DNA of 64,000 nt, taken from positions 18,386,733-18,450,732 of the forward strand of contig NC_053149.1 of the NCBI RefSeq assembly GCF_016808335.1, written 5' to 3'. A program made the translations under genes and the position numbers. Shown piece after piece: positions 56,370-64,000 of the stretch. The DNA is from Panicum virgatum (lineage: Eukaryota > Streptophyta > Magnoliopsida > Poales > Poaceae). Every line of letters starts with the position of its first letter. Position 1 is the first letter of the stretch. The notes beneath the pieces were generated by a model. It was not told where the DNA came from and did no database searches. It saw nothing but the letters and a program-made list of their open reading frames with translations.

Positions 56370-57405
56370 CTCACCAAGGTTTTTTTATTGTGCCTTGCTT
56401 CCTCTACCTATCTCTAATGGCTGTTTTTGTGGAGCTATAAGTATGGAGGATTTGAAGGCATACTTGCTTCTCATGTTTTGCTAAGTCAAAGACCGGATCC
56501 AAAGGAGAAACAAGTCATAATCCTTGATCAAGATGTGCAAGTGTGTGGATATATTTTGTTTTGTGGATGGTGCATGAACTCCTTTGTATGCACCATCTCT
56601 CTTTTTCTTTCTTTTTGGATAAGGGGCTATCTCTCTTTTTTTTGACATGCCTAAGCATGTGGCATACCTTCTTCGGGTATGCATCTTTTATTTTCTCATA
56701 GCCCCGTATCCTTTACATATTTTTGAGAGAGGTGTCATACATGGACTTGGAGTTTTATTTTGTGGACGGATGAAATTTTGCTCACTTCTAGTGTAGAAGC
56801 ATAGTATGTGGTGGAAACTTGTACGTGATCTTGATCATGGGAGTATGAAATGAATCTCACTAAGGATCACAACAATTTGACAAAGCTCAATGAGATAACA
56901 AGTTGCATATGTGAAAGGTTTTGTGATGAAAAACAACATATGACTTTGGATAGGAATTTCATATCATCGAGGAACTATATTATATTTTTGTGTTTTCAAA
57001 AATTAAATACTCCGGATGTCAAGTATCACATAGGAGAAGATCATAGTCAGCTCTACTTAACCATATCATAGCTCACAACAACTTAGATTTGGATCATGCT
57101 TTTTGCTACCCACAAGTTTCAAGTTTAAGGTTTGAACATTTTAAGCCAACAAACCCAAAACTAGGTAGAGCATAAAGTTGTAACTAACCACATGAAGGAA
57201 ATTAGCAGAGCAACTATTCATCATCTCAACAAGAAAAACTTACACCATGCTTACTACACAAATTAAAAAAATATTTTTGGTGTTTTCTAAGTTTTCAAAT
57301 TTTTATTTGATTTTAGTTATGCAAATTTTTATGGGTTTTCTGATTTTGCAAATTTTTATGGGTTTCATGCAAGGTTATGAAAGCAGTAAAGATAAATGAT
57401 ACAAG
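56370..57405 (-). other. Athila non-coding interior
   Basis: AT-rich sequence between the ATHILA ORF and the Tat insertion. It has only short frames with no motif. This is where a pol region could have been, but no trace is seen. Confidence 0.6.
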
Positions 57406-59166
57406 TTACCTCTCATGGGGGTCCTCCCCCAAGCTAGCTTCAGGCCTATTACGGCTGATCGGGGTTGAACCCCGTCCAGCGGTAGTACGCCCTCCACTCC
57501 TCCTGTCGCTGCAACTGCAACTGCTCCTGTCATGGATCCTTTCTCCAGTGTGATGCTGCCATGCTTGGGTAGTATCGATGTGTTGGTTCAGCGTCTCTTG
57601 TATGTTGTCGCCCTGCACCCGCAGCTCACCTAGCTGCTGGGTTATGGCACCGAAACCTTGGGATGAGCAGTGGCGGAGCGCCCGGTAGGGCAAGGTGTGG
57701 CGGCTGCCATACCTTAGATTTTGCTAGGTACACATAATCAACTTATATCATTAAGTGTTTAAGCCTTCAAAGCATTAGGAAATATGCTGCAACTTATAAT
57801 TTTGTCAGTACTACCGTGTTGCGCCACACCTTGATTCTTGTCTGTCCTCCACCACTGGGGATGAGGACGTCCGTCTGATGAGGTTCGGGGCTCCACCGGA
57901 GCTGAAACTGGTGGACCGGTGGCCTGGTGCCTGCCATGTCCACTCCTCTCTGCTGATACTGTGCCATGACGAACCACCAGCCTCATGCTGATGTGAGTGA
58001 TGTGGATGCTGAGGCGGTGGTGTCGGATCTACCTCTCTTCGAGTCCTGCTTCTTATCATCCTGCCAGGCAAACCAGAAAATCTATGCCTACGACCTCCTT
58101 CTCGTGGAACGAGAGGAATGGTTAGTGAATGGCAATTATACAAATAGAACTCCGCATTGGGCAGCGGAATCTCATTTGTATAGCCCAAGTAAAATAAAAT
58201 CAAAGAGTCATTCGGGCCTTTCTTGAGTGTGTGACCTTGGATCAAATAAGCCTCGTCGATATATGTACGGTCGCCCTCAATGAAAGGAATAGAATTCCCC
58301 TCTAAGGCACCGATACGTGTAGCGATACGAGTAATCAAAGAAGTGCACTCAATAGGACCCGTCATCTTGAAGTTCGAAAGCCATTGCCTAACCAAAGCTT
58401 GTACGGGAGAGATTTTGATCTTGTTGACCATGGCATAAAGTATGAGCAACTCATCGTTGCGCACGGGTCGAACATCATCTCTTGGAAAGAGAGTGATGGT
58501 CAACCACTTGTGCATCAACTGAAGAGTTGGATTATGAATATCGTCGCACCGAGGTGCGAACTTGCCATGGACAACTTGACCCGAAATCTGGCCCCCAAAT
58601 TCATGACGATTAAAACCACGGCAAGCTTGATCGAGAGAAATCGGCCAACGTTTGTTGAAATCGAGGTGGCCGGCAAAAGTTTTCCAAGAAAGCAAATATT
58701 CTACCCCGAAAAGTCGAAAATAGGCCCCATTTTCCACCTCCCAAAGAGTGCAAAGAAATTGGTTGGTGAGGAGTCGAGAACCGTACTCCTCAACAGGAAC
58801 GAAGTTATCCCATCCAATTGCATGCCAAACGTTAGAGAAGTCTTCGTACATACCTATTTTGATGAGGAGGTCCGGATCGAATGCTCGGGTGTGGACGAAG
58901 CTTCTGTCCTTGAGGATGGCGTAGCATTGTCGTTCACGATCATCTCGCAAGTCGAGGAATAGTGCATCTTCCGCATCAATCTCTATGATCTCGGCTTGCG
59001 GTTCGGTTTGCGTCTCTTCATATTGTTCTTCTTCCTCATAGTCCATCATGCTTGGTGTTGGCGTAGGTTCGGGTGTGTACGAGCTTGAGCCACCCCGAGA
59101 ACGAGATGAACTTCCACCCGTCATCTTCTTGAATGCGCCGGAAACCTTCCGCACTAAGCCTTTCAT
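57406..59166 (-). pseudogene. ATHILA ORF (ATHILA ORF-1 family), interrupted by a hAT MITE
   Basis: The start ATG at 59166 reads MKGLVRKVSGAFKKMTGGSS, followed by a Ser/Pro and acidic N-terminus. The core has RQCYAILKDRSFVHTRAFD, YFRLFGVEYLLSWKTFAGHL and LILYAMVNKIKISPVQALV, typical of the ATHILA ORF found in grass and Arabidopsis Athila elements. The frame is open for 451 codons to 57811, where the stop lies inside the 190-bp hAT MITE. Removing the MITE and one 8-bp duplication (198 bp, 66 codons) rejoins the frame to the tail GFGAITQQLGELRVQGDN, ending at 57406. So before the MITE the frame had no stop, unlike gag-protease next to it. Function is unknown; an env-like role has been proposed for this position. 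Confidence 0.85.
57668..57857. mobile_element. hAT MITE, 190 bp
   Basis: The ends CAGTGGCGGAG and, reverse-complemented, CAGTGGTGGAG are hAT-type termini. GGGATGAG is duplicated exactly on both sides (57660-57667, 57858-57865), the 8-bp duplication of hAT elements. It is non-coding. Confidence 0.93.
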
Positions 59167-59887
59167 GATGGAACAAACAAGTGCAACTTGAAACGAGTTA
59201 CGTTAGTGAAATCGAAATGAATGTTCTTACCCGTGAGTTGCTCCTTCTTTCTTGCAGCAAAGAAATGAGAGAGAGAGAGGTTTCTTGAATTCAAATCTTG
59301 AGCAAAAAATCCAATGAAAACCCGAGAGCAAAGTTTGAAAGAGTTTGAGAGGGTGTGACTGAATGAGAGTTAAGTGTGAGAGCTCAAAACTCACCCCTCG
59401 GCCTCTATTTAAAGAGAGAATGGCCGGGCACCGTTGGAGGAAACCAGCCACAACGGCTAGTGACCGTTGGAAAAAGCCGGGCCCACTAGCCATTGGCAGG
59501 GAGCCGGCCAACCCTGGGGTTCGGCCGAACCCTAGGTGGCCCCCCTGCTGACAGCCAAGGCCCACTACCTGTCTAATGGTCAAAAAAAATTTAAACTTTG
59601 GTGCCGGCCAAACTTTGCTTCGAAAAGATGCTTAAATTTATTTTTCAAAGGATTTTCATGCTCGTAAATATTTTTGGATTTTTGTGAAAATAGAAAAGAT
59701 GCTAGAAAAGTTTCTAGCATGCAAGGGTGTTTTGAAAATTCAAATATGCAGTGGAAAAAATTGGAAAAAAAATCGAGAGAAGTAAAATGGTGGAAAACTA
59801 AATATGAGATACGTACCGATTTACCTTCGGCAAGGGCTCGTCGTTTTGAGTCTAACGAGCAAGACCTTTCTCCTACTGTGATTACCA
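59167..59887 (-). promoter_or_regulatory. Leader between gag-protease and the ATHILA ORF, with TATA-like site
   Basis: On the minus strand TTTAAATAG (59405-59413) lies about 240 bp before the ATHILA ORF start, in a GC-rich setting. It could be an internal promoter that makes the ORF independent of the LTR. No coding frame is recognised here. Confidence 0.35.
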
Positions 59888-62185
59888 CTACTCAGCTCGA
59901 CCTGGAGAATTGGACGAGGACGAGCTTGCGACCTTACGCCACACCTTCTTGGTTGTCTTTGTGAATCGTGTGGTCGTAGGATCTTGATTGGGTGGCGTTG
60001 CTTTGGCTTTTTCTTGTGTGCTTGGCCCGAATTTGATGTTGACCATTGAGCATTGTTCCTTCTTGGGCTGGAACGAGAATTTTTCTTCTTTCCCATTGAT
60101 GTTGAAGCAGATTTCCCCCACTCCTACATCGATGTGTGCTCCGGCAGTGCTCAGGAATGGCCACCCAAGAATGAGCGGTGTCTCTTTTGATATTTCCATG
60201 TCGAGCACTACAAAGTCAACTGGGATGAAGTAGTCTCGTACTCTGACTAGAACGTCTTCAGCGATTCCCTCTGGATAGCGGACTGAAGAGTCTGCTAACT
60301 AGAGGTGCATTGGTGTCGGCGTCAGATGCATGTAGTTGAGTTTGTCGAAGACGACCTTGGGCATTACGCTTACGCTAGCCCCAAGGTCACACAAGGCATT
60401 GCCGAAGTATTGAGTGCCAATCGAGCAATTGATCGTTGGGCATCCCCGGTCTTCTTTATTCTTTGGAGGTTGGTTGAGTATAGCAACGCTACATTCTTCT
60501 GTAAGCTTAACAACCTCCATCGTGGGTAGCAGTCGCTTGTTGTTGATGATGTCCTTGATGTAGCGGGTGTAAGTTGGTACATGCATCACGTCCAATAATG
60601 GGACGTTGACATGTATCTTCTGGATCATCTCAACAAAATGAGCGAACTGCTCGTCCACGGTGATCTTTTGTTTCCGGGAGGCAAACGGGAGGAAGCTTGT
60701 ATCGAAAGTTTTTCGTGGATTTTCTTCCTTGGGTTCTTCAGAGTCATCTTGTTCTATAGATTCTTCCTCCTCTGCTTGTGGCCTTGCTGCTTTCTCTGCA
60801 TGGTTAGGATGCGGTGGATCACGAGTGGACTTACCACCCCTCCTGGTCACCGCATTTATCTTTTCTGAAAAGGGAACAGCAGCAGCGATTTGCGCAAGTT
60901 GCGTTTCTATAATTTTGTTGAAACTTAATTGGTTTTTAAGTGCAGAAGAAAGAGTTTCAATTTTGGTATTTATATTTTCCAAAATTTTATCGTTGGCAGC
61001 AAGCTTCTTGTTCAAAGATTCATTGATTTTAGCTTGGCCAAAGACTAGATCTCTCAAGGAGGGTTGGTTCGAATTGAAATTCGAATTGAAATTTGAGTTA
61101 AAATTGTTACCTCCTCCTTGGAATGGTGGTCGTGCTTGACCCCACCCCGGGCCTCCTTATGGACGGAACCCGGTGTTGTTGTTGTTGATGTAGGCTGCGT
61201 CTTCACGGGTCTCAGGACAGTCATTCCCCGAGTGTCCACCATCACCACAAACCTCGCACGTAAAGTACGAGTTCATGGCATGGACGGAAACAGACATTTG
61301 TTGCCGATTCCCTTCATCAAGCTTTTTCAGTAGGAGGTCCAGCTTGGCGGCGAGCATGACCGTCTCCTTGATGGTATGCATTACACCCTTGGTTCTGGGC
61401 TGGGAACGCTCCTCATTCCAGCCCTGGTTGGTGACCATCTTTTCAATTAAGACCGTAGCCATGGCAATTGTAAGGTCCAGATAGGCTCCTCCAGCAGCAG
61501 CATCGAGATGGGCTCTGGATGTAGTCGTTAGCCCATTGTAGAAGCTTTGGAGTACGAGCCTCTCGTCCATCCCATGATGAGGACATGCGAGTATGTATTC
61601 TTGAAGTCTCTCCCAAGCTTCTGGGATGGATTCCATCCCTGTCTGCTGGAAACTTGTAATTCTTCCACGCAGGGCATTGGTTTTGCCCAACGGGAAGAAT
61701 TTGGCGAGGAACGCCGTGGAACATTTGTCCCACGTGCTGATGGCTTCCTTATTCTGACAAAACCACTGCTTCACTTTCCCCATGAGGGAGAAAGGAAATA
61801 AGCAGAGCCTGATGGCGTTAGTCGTAATGCCCCTTATGGTTACGGTCTTGCATAACTCCAGAAAGTTCTGGAGATGGGCGTTGGCATCTTCATTCGGCTT
61901 GCCACAGAATGGGCTAGCCTGCACCATGTTAATGAGGCTGGACTTCAGCTATAAGTTCACGTCCCCGACATCGATGTTGGGTCCAGTTGCCACATTGGCA
62001 GCTGAGGGGACGGAGAAGTCGCGGAGAGTCTTCTCAGCCATGGGTTCGGTGATAGTTGATGGTGCTTGGGAAGCTGGTTTACTTGTCGACTGCGAGAACG
62101 AAGGAGGGATGACGCGAGGTCGGACCCTTCTCACGAGCTTCTCGGGATTTTCAACAAAGTTTGTCGGCAAGGAGAAACCAGACAT
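59888..62185 (-). pseudogene. Athila gag-protease, three in-frame stops
   Basis: One minus-strand frame from ATG 62185 to 59888 (about 765 codons), interrupted by stops at about 61947-61949, 61157-61159 and 60299-60301, with no frameshift. Capsid part: NFLELCKTVTIRGI, FPFSLMGKVKQWF, FLAKFFPLGKTNALRGRI and LVLQSFYNGL. Zinc knuckle: CEVCGDGGHSGNDC. Protease part: LCDLGASVSVMPKVVFDKL (an LGA active-site type, as in Athila), then TPLILGWPFLSTAGAHIDVG. The frame ends without an RT continuation. Gag would package element RNA, but this copy is not translatable in full. Confidence 0.9.
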
Positions 62186-62315
62186 ACACTACCTTGTTTT
62201 CACCCAATCAGGAGAAAACAAAAAGATAAACACATTAGCCTGAATAAGCAGTAGCTACCTCTTATTTATATTACCATGTTTATGTACTTAGTAAATAACT
62301 TTACACCTAGTGCCA

Positions 62316-62333
62316 TCCCCGGCAACGGCGCCA
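62316..62333 (-). other. Primer-binding site, tRNA-Asp type
   Basis: The minus strand reads TGGCGCCGTTGCCGGGGA, eight bases from the LTR border as drawn. It is the Athila-type primer site complementary to tRNA-Asp. Confidence 0.9.
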
Positions 62334-62341
62334 GAAATGCT

Positions 62342-63862
62342 TGTTTTCATTTCTAAGCGTCATCACTAGGAGGGGTTAGTTCCTAGCAATGCTGCCACAG
62401 AAATGCCGTGTTGGTATGTCTTAATGTTTACAGAAGGATCCGCAAGCGCATGGATATACCCTTGTAGCATTTCACCCGGAAGTATTCAGGGTACCATTAT
62501 TTATATTTTCCCAAGGGATGGCTAGGTTGTGTAAAGTTTATTTACTAGTTCCATAACCATGACATATATGAAGTAATATGAAGACCACCAACTATACAAG
62601 GGTAAGTGATAAATAATAGCTAATCAGGGGTAATGTGACGCACACAGAACAACCAACTCTAATGAATAAAGAATAAACAAGCAATCCTAAGGTTAGTGGG
62701 AGCATAGGCACGTATCCTAGTATACTATTCATGTTAGCAGATAAGTTACGTTAGCCACATGCTTAGAACTATAGGTGCCGGGAAATTAGGGACATCGGGG
62801 AGAATGACCCGCACTGGAGAACATCCAGTCCTGTTTCATCTTTGCATGAACTCCTACACGATACCCGAACATCGGGGAGTACGCTAACCGAGAAGCAGCT
62901 CCCGACGGACCGACAGGGCTGTCACCACCTGCGGTCTACCCCAGTCACACCATGGAGCACCGTCATATTCGAAGGATCCCGCATACCCGGGCACCATGCC
63001 CGCATATGAGGTCACTACCCTAGCATCCCCGGGTCCCCCACCCTTTGGATGGACAGGTAAGATGCTAAGGCAAGCCCGAAAGCACAACAAACCGATATCC
63101 TTACCAAGATCATCTGGTCTAAGCAAGCAACTACTATAACTTGATAAAGCACAGATCAAGGCTAAGCATGCTACGAATATAGCAAGATAACCAAGAACAA
63201 ACTCAATATAAATAGCATAACGAAAGTCGGAATACAAAGCCATACCAGAGGCCGAGGATTGCTCGCCGACCCCAAGGACAACTAGATTCGCTAAGGAGAT
63301 GAAGTACTTGCCTAGCTCCACTACCCTAAGGAGTACAAGACACAAATGAGAGTGAGAGAGAGGCCTTCAAGTGGTGTCTGTGGTGAGAGTGGTGGGAGGC
63401 CCCTTATATAGTGCATGAGGTCGGTTCCCCCCAACTCTTTACATGGAAACATCCCTAACCGACCTCTACAGGATAAGATCAGTCTTCCCGCCAAAAATCA
63501 GCGGGAAAACCTGACAAGTGGGGTCGGCCGACCCCTTGTTGCTGCCTCTGGCCACCGTCCTTCTCTGGTACACTGCCTGGTGGGTCCTGTTGTCAGATGG
63601 TCGGTGCCGGGGCTTGGTTGGTCGATTTGGTCTGGTTTGTGGGCCTCCCTTGCATGTGTTACACCGGACGTGATCGTTTGCGACTTTGTCTGTGTATTTG
63701 TCGTGTTTTCTTCTTATTCGGACTTGTTCTCCTGAAATCATAAATTTTCGAAAACAACTGTGGAGCTAAGTTTGTGATACAAATATGTGAGTAAGAGGTA
63801 TGATTTTCCTTCTTTTATGAGTATAGTTGACGGTCATATTTCGCACTTAACGACCGTCAACA
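62342..63862 (-). repeat. 5' LTR of the Athila element
   Basis: It pairs with 45189-46711. A minus-strand TATATAAGGGGCC box lies near 63400-63411. The border next to the primer site is uncertain by a few bases. Confidence 0.9.
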
Positions 63863-63867
63863 TGGAT
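63863..63867. repeat. Athila target-site duplication TGGAT, right copy
   Basis: It exactly matches 45184-45188. Confidence 0.9.
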
Positions 63868-64000
63868 AAAGATGAATACTAAGGGTGTCGGATGGAGTTA
63901 GGCCATAGCATATTCTCATGGGTTGTGGGATTATTTTTTGGTCCTTATTGTGAGCTGAAGAAGGTGGGCACCGAATGATTTTGACCATGCAACCTTGATA

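Larger units (their letters stand above)
45189..63862 (-). mobile_element. Athila-type LTR retrotransposon without pol, minus strand
   Basis: LTRs of about 1.52 kb (62342-63862 is the 5' LTR, 45189-46711 the 3' LTR) start TGTTGACGGTCGTTAAG. A tRNA-Asp primer site and a polypurine tract are in place, with an exact TGGAT duplication. In transcript order the inside has a gag-protease frame (62185-59888) and an ATHILA ORF (59166-57406), then non-coding DNA. Reverse transcriptase, RNase H and integrase are absent. A Tat element (47061-56369) and a hAT MITE (57668-57857) are inserted. The copy must have been mobilised in trans. Confidence 0.93.

Noticed and set aside
58384..58962. A 192-codon plus-strand frame
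   Set aside because: It is the antisense shadow of the ATHILA ORF.
1..64000. tRNA or rRNA genes
   Set aside because: None was recognised. The only tRNA-like matches are retrotransposon primer-binding sites at 9324, 11240, 47479 and 62316.

Overview
The window is nuclear DNA of a grass, most likely a panicoid (the species is not resolved). This rests on plant gene structure (an R2R3-MYB gene with 133-bp and 130-bp first exons), GC-rich exons beside AT-rich intergenic DNA, grass-type CACTA elements, MITEs and a Helitron, and chromovirus (Tekay-like), Tat and Athila LTR retrotransposons nested in one another. There are no prokaryotic features, and I found no tRNA or rRNA gene. Most of the sequence is transposable element. 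Three host loci are recognisable: a MYB regulator (22.2-26.4 kb), a conserved plant protein of unknown function (28.3-29.1 kb, minus) and a small DUF3511-type gene altered by a 125-bp duplication (39.0-39.4 kb, minus).

Region by region. 1-0.5 kb is a TA/TATG/TC microsatellite. About 1.2-4.2 kb is a minus-strand solo LTR of a long-LTR gypsy family. 4.87-21.65 kb is a nested stack. A Stowaway-like MITE was split by a 5'-truncated LINE (12-bp target duplication GATGTAGCATAT). The LINE was split by a 13.3-kb chromovirus (LTRs of about 3.3 kb, target duplication CTTAG, iMet-type primer site, duplicated ORF0, pol with chromodomain). The chromovirus carries a remnant of a Tat-type element where most of gag should be. 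A Helitron sits in the other part of the same MITE.

21.65-26.6 kb is the MYB gene, of the P1/subgroup-7 type; members of that group control flavonol, flavone or phlobaphene genes. Its 3-kb second intron holds several MITE-like inserts. Two related 1-kb fold-back elements (26.8-27.8 and 29.5-30.5 kb) bracket the conserved minus-strand gene. 31.86-37.98 kb is a TIR element of Mutator/Pack-MULE type with arms of about 180 bp. It holds a piece of a FAD-dependent monooxygenase gene and two later CACTA insertions, each with an exact 3-bp target duplication. 39.9-41.1 kb is a third CACTA-like element. 41.3-44.7 kb is a PIF/Harbinger-like TIR element (TSD TAA) holding an Athila-like solo LTR and a poly(A) retroposon.

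45.2-63.9 kb is one minus-strand Athila element with an exact TSD (TGGAT), a tRNA-Asp primer site, a decayed gag-protease frame and an ATHILA-type ORF, but no reverse transcriptase or integrase. Nested in it is a 9.3-kb plus-strand Tat-lineage element (47.06-56.37 kb) with a gag remnant, a 124-bp tandem array and a multi-exon antisense gene with a Transposase_28-like domain; it too lacks pol. A 190-bp hAT MITE (8-bp TSD GGGATGAG) interrupts the ATHILA ORF.

The retroelements here depend on enzymes made elsewhere. The chromovirus pol has at least six stop codons, and the Athila and Tat elements have no pol at all, yet all three have paired LTRs and target duplications. The order of insertion can be read from the nesting. 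All coordinates come from reading the sequence by eye. Family names rest on motifs and termini, not on database searches.
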